Assembly (NCBI GenBank): GCA_020002185.1
Contig: CM034544.1
Span: 33,611,066-33,675,065, forward strand
Source of the DNA: Paraescarpia echinospica
Lineage: Eukaryota; Annelida; Polychaeta; Sabellida; Siboglinidae
DNA length: 64,000 nucleotides
Direction: 5' to 3'
This document shows positions 25,901 to 30,505 of the stretch, piece after piece (the stretch's first letter is position 1; each line of letters begins with the position of its first letter). The translations under genes were made by a program, and so were the position numbers. The notes below the pieces were generated by a model. It saw only the letters and a list, made by a program, of their open reading frames with translations. It did no database searches and was not told the DNA's origin.

Positions 25901-28784
25901 TCTGGGTATGAAAACTAACAGACTTCTTCTGTCAAAAGCATAGACAAGTGGTTTAACTTGTTCAATACGTAAATCACCTTATACAAAATGATTGCCTTTA
26001 GATTTGTCAGATGGGTAGTCAGACTAGCCACATCCATCACTGAGTGGATTTCCCACAGAATGTGGATTTTTAGGGGTATACATATTGACATTGTTCATAA
26101 TGGTGGTACATGTTTATTTTCTCCCTCCCCTCCCTCTGTCTCCCCCCTCCCTCTGTCTCCCTCCCTCCCTCATTCATACCCTTCAGAGTCACCAAACACA
26201 ACTGTTGGCTGAGAGAGGATACATTTGCCGGCCAGGTCGACATTATGTTCCCCGCTGACTGCTGACAGAGCAACACTCGTCCAGGTAGGATTCTGCAGCA
26301 CAAACATACATGAAGAGATAGACCAGGAGACATCTGTCTGCTAAACTCTTGAAATATCTTAACTTATTAATTAATCATAACCTACCATAATATGTCTTGG
26401 TTTTATAAGTGATTAAGCTTGACTTTGTTTTATTTAAAGTATTATTTGATGATTAACCATTAATCTAGTCAATATACTATACCACGTTCTAAAGTTCTAA
26501 CTTTATTTATTTATAAAAACAAACAAAAATACACATCCACGCATGTCCTATTCACCTTGTTCCAGATGAATACTATATTGTTTTAATGTTTTAATGAACA
26601 AGGAAACTGATCGTAAAATGATTTTGACCTGGTGGTCCTCGACATAAGCCTCTTTGGGTTGCCAGAGGATCTCCTTGGTTGCAACATATGTTTATTGTAA
26701 TCCATTGTAAATATGTTCAGAAATTTGTATTGTGACCGAAATAAAGTTCTATCTAGATCTAGATCTCTAAATACAGTTGTTTTCATGGTTAGACTGGTCA
26801 GCAGATAGCACTATGACTTCTTAGTTCTCATTGATCTTCAGTGAAACCCTTTTAAATAAGGGTATAAAATTCTAACCACTGTGAACCTACATAGCTTCCC
26901 ACAAGAGTGTTTGCTAAGTGTGACATGCACTACAACATCATATATAGCATAAGAAGATGTGTTTATTCGTGGCTAGGTCAGCATTCCATACTTTCAACTA
27001 GTGCTCTCCACATGTTGTTTTCTCTGGTGTGTAGTTTTATATTGTATTGGAACCTAATATTTGGCACATGGGTAAAATCAGTTGTAACTGTAAACTGTCT
27101 GAAACTATGACTTCTCGACTTACCAAAGAGCCAGTGATCTTGCTGCTGGTGTAAAAAGCTGGAAACCAACAAGACAAGTGGTTAGACTGACAGAGATGTA
27201 TAAATACCTGGATGTTGAAAGGGTGTGATGTAGTGACAGAGATGTATAATGACCTGGGTGTTGAGGGGTCAGGTGTAGTGGCAGAGATGTATAAATACCT
27301 GGATGTTGAAGGGTGGGATGTAGTGACAGAGATGTATAAAGACCTGGGTGTTGAAGGGTCAGGTGTAGTGACAGAGATGTATAAATACCTTGGTGTTGAA
27401 AGGTTAGGTGTAGTGACAGAGATGTATAAATACCTTGGTGTTGAAGGGTCAGGTGTAGTGTGAAGTAGACTTGTATCTGTGTTAGTGGTCCAGGGAGTGG
27501 TCGCTTTCCTTTCAGTGTCAGATTTCTCACAGCAATCCCCCGTAAGTGACGCAGTCGACACTGAAGCAATGGATGTCACTATACGTGATACAATCAACAC
27601 TGAAGACAATTTAAATATTCATTCAAATAAAAATAAACCATTGTTAGGTCCATCACAACCAGGTAAAATGTATGTACATTTGCAGACCCACATAAGTTAC
27701 TTTGAATATAATGCATCAAGTTCACCTGTTGCCATTTGAAACTTAATAATTTAATTCACCCCAGTTTGTTCATCTATTGGCTCTTGCAGAGTAATTACTG
27801 TATCTAGATCTATGCCATTCACCACAAATCACTGTTGGTACTGGGAGTTTAGAGAATGGGGTACCAGCTCAGTGAGTCCACGAGAGGTTTTTCCAATTCC
27901 CTGCATGGGTTTTTACTTCCCAAGGCATAGACACCAGATAAAAGGGACCAATGGCTTAAATATTTAAATGGTAACTCTACCGAAAAACACAGGCAATGTA
28001 TGGTGAACAACAATGCCCAAGTTTCAACACAATGGCCAATACCAGGATTCAAACCCTGGTTCCTCTGATCGACAGTCCAGCACTCTAAAAAGTGTAAGTT
28101 CTAACCGCTTGACCACCGGACCCCACCCAACTAACAAACTAACTGGAATGGAAACAACATGGCTATGTCGGTTGGCCTTATCCACATTTAAGCAGGGGTA
28201 AGACCACATTTAAATTTTACATAGGCAGCCATTATAACGTTTTCCTTCATTTCCTGCTAAATTTGACGAACAATTTTCTTGAAAATTTCATAACATATTT
28301 AACCTCCATTGACACAAGTGCTGGGGAAAACTCGTAAAATTCTCATACCTCAGTTTTCAGAAAAATCCACCCAAACCTGACACCCCTCAATTTCGCCCCA
28401 ATCTGGTGACGGATTTTGAAATATTGGTGCGTTCTGCAAAATAGCCACTGTGCGAATACGCGAGCGACTAGCGTATGTTTATTGCTACCTCGTGAAAGAT
28501 CTAATGTAGTAGTACATTCAGTATTCACTGGACTGACATGTGCCATGCCAAAGTGCTCGAAAAAAATTCACACATGACACCAAAACGGTATTTTCAAGGG
28601 CACTCTTTCGGTCGGTAATGGCGGACGAATCCTTAATGTGGTCTTACCCCAGCATGTCTCCACCCGGTTACCCCGCTCACGAGACTGAATCCGAGACTCA
28701 GTGAGACCGAGTGGGTTGAGTCTTTACCTGCTGTGTTGGAAGGGAGGCGTGTCTAAACTGAAGAGGGTCCTCGTCATTATCCAT
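1..28784 (-). CDS. UVRAG: UVRAG, 14 coding exons, 3' end outside window
   Basis: UVRAG (yeast Vps38 family) is the subunit that, with VPS34, VPS15 and Beclin 1, forms class III PI3-kinase complex II on endosomes and maturing autophagosomes. Fourteen coding exons join in phase into 435 codons: 28784-28728, 27560-27434, 27158-27124, 26292-26193, 25571-25474, 24246-24163, 22727-22636, 21684-21579, 20607-20481, 14058-13974, 12496-12409, 11213-11153, 2993-2828, 1954-1876. All splice sites are GT-AG. Domain order matches the family: N-terminal C2 (about residues 22-165, motifs [23 protein letters not shown]), coiled coil (about 195-310), then the conserved C-terminal domain ([47 protein letters not shown]). 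The disordered tail lies beyond base 1. Introns are swollen by tandem arrays. Identification rests on remembered family similarity; phase agreement at 13 joints makes it firm. Confidence 0.95.
1876..1954 (-). CDS. UVRAG: UVRAG coding exon 14
   Basis: Acceptor TTGCTTTCAG, then (V)[19 protein letters not shown] and LNKDIAQ, donor CAG|GTAGGC; matches [26 protein letters not shown]. The first donor is given as the end, but the last 42 exon bases plus donor recur about 36 times down to base 1, so the donor used in RNA could be any copy. Confidence 0.92.
1997..2827 (-). repeat. 12-bp array of splice-donor motif
   Basis: About 69 head-to-tail 12-mers, minus-strand consensus GTGAGTACTGG followed by C or A (variants GTGAGTGCTGGA). 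The array begins exactly at the exon 13 donor and nearly fills the 873-base intron between exons 13 and 14. Copies with C (CpG) and A as last base occur in blocks, indicating block duplications. Open frames of Ser-Thr-His-Ser type here are only translation of the repeat. Confidence 0.97.
2828..2993 (-). CDS. UVRAG: UVRAG coding exon 13
   Basis: Acceptor GGTTACAG, donor CGAGT|GTGAGT; 54 full codons [17 protein letters not shown]...PLRYPVTC...[10 protein letters not shown], matching SIAVALGYTAHLVSM, VPLRYP and [10 protein letters not shown]. Both of its borders are expanded into arrays: 12-bp units at the donor, 40-bp units at the acceptor. Confidence 0.96.
2955..3270 (-). repeat. 40-bp array built on the exon 13 acceptor
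   Basis: About seven or eight copies. On the minus strand the unit is the acceptor TTACAG followed by about 34 bases copied from the start of exon 13 (GTCAAGATGAGACGATG...). Distal copies drift (TTACAATTCAAAATG) and lose the AG. Confidence 0.92.
3271..7466. repeat. 63-bp minisatellite in UVRAG intron 12
   Basis: About 66 copies containing GATGGTACATACACTACATC and GTAATCTAGATGTACTTG, with short deletion variants (15 bases missing near 6140 and 7310; a truncated copy near 6290; disordered copies 6460-6560). Because 63 is divisible by three and the unit lacks a stop, it leaves a 1,050-codon frame on the minus strand (21-residue period, [19 protein letters not shown]); no evidence that this is translated. 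Confidence 0.95.
7526..10698. repeat. 47/48-bp minisatellite in UVRAG intron 12
   Basis: About 66 copies with core GGTGGCAGTTAACTATACTA, CCCCTGGCAGACATCC and TCACAAGCCAG. A distinct 48-bp subfamily (GGGGTGGTAGTTGAC) is confined to about 8820-9370, and one disrupted copy sits at 10045-10075. Only about 60 bases separate it from the 63-bp array. Confidence 0.95.
10699..11152. other. Unique part of UVRAG intron 12
   Basis: About 450 bases between the 47-bp array and the exon 12 donor. No exon, RNA gene or clear repeat was seen. A short stretch 10920-11100 (CCTCCCTATTAAGGACTGG, GAGGGTACCTTATTAACAGG) resembles degenerate repeat sequence. Confidence 0.5.
11153..11213 (-). CDS. UVRAG: UVRAG coding exon 12
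   Basis: A 61-base exon between GTATTTGTAG and [26 protein letters not shown](G). [12 protein letters not shown] is nearly identical to the vertebrate CGVKLPNSEDF motif. Confidence 0.94.
11226..11640 (-). repeat. About 39-bp degenerate array at exon 12 acceptor
   Basis: Around ten copies whose minus-strand core is TTGTGTTTGTAGGACAGACA followed by GGATCATGTGATATTAGAC. The core TTTGTAG|GA copies the exon 12 acceptor (TATTTGTAG|GA), and GGATCATGTG resembles CAGGATCTGTG in the exon. The array starts within 15 bases of the acceptor. Confidence 0.85.
11641..12149. other. UVRAG intron 11, non-repeat part
   Basis: A+T-rich, no exon seen. Low-complexity TCTG/CCAC tracts occupy about 12066-12146. Confidence 0.5.
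12150..12420 (-). repeat. 32-bp array built on the exon 11 donor
   Basis: About eight copies. Minus-strand unit: TACCTCATTATAGAG then GTAAGGCTTACCTTACT, i.e. the last 15 bases of exon 11, its donor, and intron sequence. Each copy carries the near-palindrome AGGTAAGGCTTACCT, able to hide or present the donor in a small hairpin. Confidence 0.94.
12409..12496 (-). CDS. UVRAG: UVRAG coding exon 11
   Basis: Acceptor GTTGACAG-like site directly before GGAGGAG (bases 12497-12498), donor ATAGAG|GTAAGG. Codes (R)[20 protein letters not shown] and LSLIYPIIE, matching RELFLKTNAQL...QLLSELSYIYPI. The final 15 bases plus donor are repeated in the 32-bp array below it. Confidence 0.94.
12505..12670 (-). 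repeat. About 48-bp repeat before the exon 11 acceptor
   Basis: Three to four diverging copies of a unit containing CACCAATAACTGGTGACAC and TGTGTCATCTGGTGTCATC (plus strand), starting about 10 bases upstream of the exon 11 acceptor. Confidence 0.8.
12671..13973. other. UVRAG intron 10
   Basis: About 1.3 kb, strongly A+T-rich; no exon, RNA gene or tandem array seen. Near 13875-13915 a GTTGTTGTTGAAATAAAG stretch followed by CATTCATTCATAC looks like the 3' tail of a retroposon. Confidence 0.45.
13974..14058 (-). CDS. UVRAG: UVRAG coding exon 10 (coiled coil)
   Basis: Acceptor TTCTCTTGCAG, donor GTGAG|GTGATT, 85 bases giving (E)[10 protein letters not shown]...ENKKSYFEV(R). Phase 1 in, 2 out, consistent with exons 9 and 11. 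Confidence 0.88.
14110..14400 (-). mobile_element. tRNA-derived SINE, copy 1
   Basis: On the minus strand: tRNA-like head with A-box-like GGCTAGAGCATCGGAC and B box GGTTTGAATCC, then a body containing CAGTTCACTCAGCC, AATACCTGGCTGTAGACA and GTGGATATTTGTG. Body and head match the copies at 60955-61160 and 61466-61710. It lies in UVRAG intron 9, just upstream of exon 10. Confidence 0.82.
14561..15165. repeat. 43-bp minisatellite in UVRAG intron 9
   Basis: Fourteen copies, core ATGCAACAACTACTAACATA then CTCACCATGCCTGCCTC. On the minus strand each unit contains ATG|GTGAGTATG, a good donor consensus, although no real exon end was found beside it (a SINE separates it from exon 10). Confidence 0.95.
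15360..15545 (+). mobile_element. LINE reverse-transcriptase remnant
   Basis: One frame reads [20 protein letters not shown] and [13 protein letters not shown], a C-terminal non-LTR retrotransposon motif ([10 protein letters not shown]); a stop follows. Too short to classify. No other feature seen in 15166-16227, which is A+T-rich. Confidence 0.6.
16228..16541. repeat. 22-bp minisatellite
   Basis: About 14 copies of TGCGTGGTGTTTACACCC plus TTAT (variants TGTGTGG). Three overlapping open frames are only the repeat. Confidence 0.95.
16886..17458. repeat. Degenerate TGTGTTTACA array, part 1
   Basis: About 25 units of 20-26 bases containing CCCTGTGTTTACACATG and variants, with duplicated blocks (17220-17300 and 17300-17400). 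Continues after an inserted element at 18745. Confidence 0.9.
17459..18744. mobile_element. About 1.28-kb insertion splitting the TGTGTTTACA array
   Basis: Non-repeat sequence with similar, inverted ends: left end GATAGAAATAAGCC...GACTTGTCCGCCGGATA; right end, read inverted, GTTCGAAATAGCACTTGTCC with several CTTGTCCGG motifs. Flanks on both sides are the same minisatellite, so it is probably a mobile element. Contains a 44-bp perfect palindrome at 17906-17949. No intact gene seen inside. Confidence 0.55.
17906..17949. repeat. 44-bp perfect palindrome
   Basis: Bases 17906-17949 pair completely around the centre of a TATATATATA core; arms contain TTTATGTTTAATATGG. Confidence 0.95.
18745..19218. 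repeat. Degenerate TGTGTTTACA array, part 2
   Basis: About 20 units like those at 16886-17458 (CCCTGTGTTTACACATG, CACATTTACCCC). Confidence 0.9.
19503..20372. repeat. 34-bp minisatellite in UVRAG intron 9
   Basis: About 25 copies of CCCGACATTACACCATGTAG followed by AAGGGACCAACACA. It ends about 110 bases from the exon 9 donor. Confidence 0.96.
20481..20607 (-). CDS. UVRAG: UVRAG coding exon 9 (coiled coil)
   Basis: Acceptor TACACTTCAG, donor AGAG|GTGACT; 42 codons plus one base, a charged helix (residues 234-275, [10 protein letters not shown]...HRTNQQR). Sequence is less conserved than its neighbours but phase and position fit the family coiled coil. Confidence 0.88.
20866..21064 (+). mobile_element. 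LINE C-terminal zinc-knuckle remnant
   Basis: Frame reads [20 protein letters not shown] then [20 protein letters not shown] and SHLRTHIK, stop TGA: the C..C...H...H tail of a non-LTR retrotransposon protein (first Cys changed to Trp). It interrupts the 36-bp array, a diverged unit of which lies at about 20806-20850. Confidence 0.7.
21112..21565 (-). repeat. 36-bp array built on the exon 8 donor
   Basis: About 12 copies. Minus-strand unit: CTATAGAACAAG then GTAAACACCCCTTCTATG, i.e. the last 12 bases of exon 8 (CTACAGAACAAG) plus donor and intron. It starts at the donor; diverged copies reach about 20770 on the far side of the LINE remnant. Confidence 0.93.
21579..21684 (-). CDS. UVRAG: UVRAG coding exon 8 (coiled coil)
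   Basis: Acceptor TCGGCCACAG, donor AACAAG|GTAAGC; 35 full codons [10 protein letters not shown]...[13 protein letters not shown], matching [20 protein letters not shown]. Its last 12 bases and donor recur in the adjoining 36-bp array. Confidence 0.92.
21750..22260 (+). mobile_element. LINE RT C-terminal remnant
   Basis: Frame ending about 22254 reads [20 protein letters not shown], the typical end of CR1/L2-type polyproteins (VAAPTIWNSLP). The upstream part is degenerate. It lies in UVRAG intron 7. Confidence 0.65.
22636..22727 (-). CDS. UVRAG: UVRAG coding exon 7
   Basis: Acceptor TTGCTGTAG, donor CTACG|GTACGT; 30 codons plus two bases. Contains [13 protein letters not shown], matching CVRNSYDVFSLLRLH at the start of the coiled-coil region. 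The array of about 31-bp units begins within about 30-50 bases upstream of the acceptor. Confidence 0.9.
22755..23612 (-). repeat. 31-bp monomer / 155-bp higher-order array before exon 7
   Basis: Monomers of about 31 bases (GATACACAGTTGTACAC plus CATGTTCCCACTGA) are organised in an exact 155-base period: the same junction recurs at 22976, 23131, 23286, 23441 and 23596. On the minus strand monomers end in acceptor-like TGTATCTCAG. The array starts about 30 bases upstream of the exon 7 acceptor. Confidence 0.93.
23613..24162. other. UVRAG intron 6, non-repeat part
   Basis: A+T-rich; no exon or RNA gene seen. Short TA tract near 23886-23900. Confidence 0.45.
24163..24246 (-). CDS. UVRAG: UVRAG coding exon 6
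   Basis: Acceptor TTTGTTTAG, donor CCAGAG|GTAAGG, exactly 28 codons (residues 140-167) ending [11 protein letters not shown], equivalent to GLNDGYYGAPFE, the end of the C2 domain. Confidence 0.92.
24247..25473. other. UVRAG intron 5
   Basis: About 1.2 kb with no recognised exon or repeat array. Confidence 0.45.
25474..25571 (-). CDS. UVRAG: UVRAG coding exon 5
   Basis: Acceptor GACGTGCAG, donor GAGAAG|GTAACG, 32 full codons: [10 protein letters not shown]...[16 protein letters not shown], matching FVVKIWGG...LLIEWKVCLDGLKYLG of the C2 domain. Confidence 0.92.
25645..25789. mobile_element. Small TIR element (MITE-like)
   Basis: About 145 bases with inverted ends: left AGGTGGATCCAGAGGGGG, right read inverted AGGGGCGGATTCAGAGGGGG. 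The ends resemble a widespread non-autonomous DNA-transposon type. No clean target duplication is visible. Confidence 0.65.
26193..26292 (-). CDS. UVRAG: UVRAG coding exon 4
   Basis: Acceptor GTGCTGCAG, 33 codons plus one base starting NPTWTS, donor TTTG|GTGACT. NPTW is the conserved C2 motif. The donor is weak and was selected because it keeps phase with exon 5 (VVVVRVWKG); the exact 3' end is the least certain boundary of the gene. Confidence 0.8.
26350..26760 (+). mobile_element. Dispersed retroposon-like repeat, copy 1
   Basis: About 400 bases shared in inverted orientation with 59825-60290 (for example CCATTAATCTAGTCAATATA and GGAAACTGATCGTAAAATG). Ends GACCGAAATAAAGTTCTATC, a polyadenylation-signal-like tail. 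In UVRAG intron 3. Confidence 0.75.
27124..27158 (-). CDS. UVRAG: UVRAG coding exon 3 (35-bp microexon)
   Basis: A 35-base exon between TTTCCAG and GTAAGT coding (A)[11 protein letters not shown], matching the EFYRSEVIKNSL segment of the C2 domain; with exon 4 it rebuilds SLNPTW. Phase is 1 in, 0 out. It would be missed by most gene finders. Confidence 0.87.
27186..27433 (-). repeat. 45-bp in-frame array built on the exon 2 donor
   Basis: About six copies counting the exon's own. Minus-strand unit: CACCTGACCCTTCAACACC, AAG|GTATTTATACATCTC. This is the exon 2 end plus donor and about 20 intron bases. The period is 15 codons and the exon frame stays open through the array ([15 protein letters not shown]), so using a later donor would lengthen the protein in frame. 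Confidence 0.93.
27434..27560 (-). CDS. UVRAG: UVRAG coding exon 2 (start of C2 domain)
   Basis: Acceptor TTGCTTCAG, donor AAG|GTATTT; 42 codons plus one base (residues 20-62). Contains [12 protein letters not shown] and VYFTLHL, the first strands of the C2 domain. The last 26 or so bases plus the donor are the unit of the 45-bp array that follows, so several equivalent donors exist downstream; the first was chosen because its phase fits exon 3. Confidence 0.9.
27850..28130 (-). mobile_element. tRNA-derived SINE, different family
   Basis: Minus strand: A-box-like GTGGTCAAGCGGTTAGAAC, B box GGTTTGAATCC about 45 bases on, then an unrelated body. The head resembles the other SINEs but the body does not. 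In UVRAG intron 1. Confidence 0.7.
28195..28650. mobile_element. 456-bp TIR element (MITE) in UVRAG intron 1
   Basis: Perfect 16-bp inverted ends GGGGTAAGACCACATT, flanked by the direct repeat AGCA on both sides (28191-28194 and 28651-28654). No coding capacity seen. A non-autonomous DNA transposon with a probable 4-bp target duplication. Confidence 0.82.
28728..28784 (-). CDS. UVRAG: UVRAG coding exon 1
   Basis: Start codon and 19 codons ([10 protein letters not shown]...LPTQQ) ending phase 0 before donor GTAAAG. The LPTQQ end joins CRLRHLRG of exon 2, matching the LPSQQRRLRHLRN stretch of vertebrate UVRAG, which supports this ATG. The N-terminal extension is much shorter than in human UVRAG. 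Confidence 0.88.
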
Positions 28785-30418
28785 AGCGTTACGCGTTTAA
28801 CTCTGCAACGTCGGTTCATCGCAATTATTCCATTCACGAATCCCTCATCTCTAGCTGTGCCATAATTACGATGTCCAATGTGCAATTAATTTGGCAAAGC
28901 CTGTCAATCCATTCCAGCACCGCCTGGCTGACTCCGTGTCATGGAATGAACACTCAAAGATTTCTGAATTAAAAATTACGTTATTTGTAACGTCAAATTA
29001 AAGTTCACGAATATTGCATAACTGTATACATTTCAAGATGTAATATGAAGATTCCATGAACTTGTGTTTATAAATTTAACTTCAGTACACACAATATACA
29101 TAGATTTATCGACGTGTCCTAAACAATTTCAGGCTAACCAAAACACGGTCCCCGGTGAAAACAGCTCTAGCCCAGATACTCTCGCTATGACTGAACAAAA
29201 CAGCCTTCGCGCCTCTGGCGGATACCATACAAATGACACTTAAATTTTTTTTTGTAGAAGGAAGCAGTTATACATTTCTCTATATAATTAATTCTGCCAG
29301 GCCACAATTTTATACACAGTCAAATAAAGTAATCGTTTAGTCAAATAGTAGATAAACAGTTGTTCCCTGGATGTGTATGTCTATGGACAGTAAAGCATAC
29401 ATCAGTTATCTGGTTGATTTTATTTTGGACACGGAGGATGAGAGAGAAACATCTGGCTCGTAGGACCAGTCAGTAGGCGTAAACAGAGAAGAGAAGCAAG
29501 ACAACTCTCCATTAAATTATTTAATGTATGTATTTATCTATCTCGATGCAACTGTATTACGCAATGACGACTACTGTATTGTCACAAAATGTATTAATTG
29601 TATCGTTGTCTTTATGTTTCTTATTGCTGCTACCGTTTTGTGGTGTGATAAAATTGGTTTTCGAAGGCGATAATAGGTGCAATTTGCCTTTGACGCTTGA
29701 ACAGTGCCAATGAGTGGTAGCTGCTATGCATAGTCTATGGCTGTATGCACAGCCTGGATAGCGTAATCTTCTTAATCGTAAAAAATAATCCATAAATTCC
29801 CAGAAGGAACAACACATGGATGATAGATGAAAGGCAATACGTTCTTCAAGGTAGCGCCTCTAGCCTACTCCGAAATGATGTACTGGAGCAGGCCGCAATA
29901 ATATTGCTATATAATTTATCCCAATCTGGTATAGTTCTTAAAATTAATGATGTAGACAAAATGGTTTTATTACAACTAGGTCTACTTAATTTATGATTAA
30001 ATAAAATATTCCCATCTTGACCCATCGATGATCCTGCCTGTGTAGCTCTATTAACCTTTTGTACACCAAAGTCTGAAAATTTGATTGACAATTCATCATT
30101 ATTTATTTTATAAAACAGAGTTAAATGCATAATACGTCTCCGATCTGTTAATAATGTGGCACAACTCTGTCGCCCCTACCAGAGACTGGAAAAACTTGCA
30201 CCCTGTATTCTCAGCAAGTTGAGGGAAGGCGGCATACATGAAGTCTCAACGAAAAATTGCACTTTCTACTGTCAGGCAGGCTATTCACAGAACACGGCTC
30301 TGCAAGTTTAACTCAGTTAAGTGTGATTTAAGGTAAAACTTGCAGATCAAGTATATAAACTGTGTCACACTCACAATGACAATAATATCTAATGCTGCAA
30401 GTTGCATTTCTTTTTCAG
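28785..30418. promoter_or_regulatory. UVRAG/LAMTOR4 divergent intergenic region
   Basis: About 1.6 kb between the UVRAG start codon (minus) and the first LAMTOR4 coding exon (plus). It must hold the UVRAG promoter and either the LAMTOR4 promoter with a non-coding first exon (an acceptor, TTTTTCAG, precedes the LAMTOR4 ATG by 12 bases) or both. No TATA box or CpG island is obvious. Part is occupied by a LINE remnant (29850-30180). Confidence 0.55.
29846..30180 (-). mobile_element. LINE RT C-terminal remnant
   Basis: Minus-strand frame reads LTLFYKINNDELSI, then SLILRTIPDWDKLYSNIIAA and SSTSFRSRL, the common end of non-LTR reverse transcriptases (LTFFYKI.N, PRTI.DWN.LP). No intact element. Confidence 0.7.
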
Positions 30419-30430
30419 CAAACCTGAAAA

Positions 30431-30505
30431 ATGATGCAAGGCGTTGATCGTATTCCTGACTCTGTGGGTCATCTTGTCATGAAAGAAGATGGCGCTGTCG
30501 TAGCT
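30431..30505 (+). CDS. LAMTOR4: LAMTOR4 coding exon 1
   Basis: Two ATGs in a row, then QGVDRIPDSVGHLVMKEDGA and VVA, donor GCT|GTAAGT; 25 codons, phase 0. The exon (with leader) starts at 30419 after CTTTTTCAG. Part of it is duplicated about 62 bases downstream. Confidence 0.93.

Noticed and set aside
27037..27609. Alternative 190-codon frame over UVRAG exon 2
   Set aside because: Different frame from the conserved RLRHLRG...YFTLHL reading; shadow of the real exon and its repeat.
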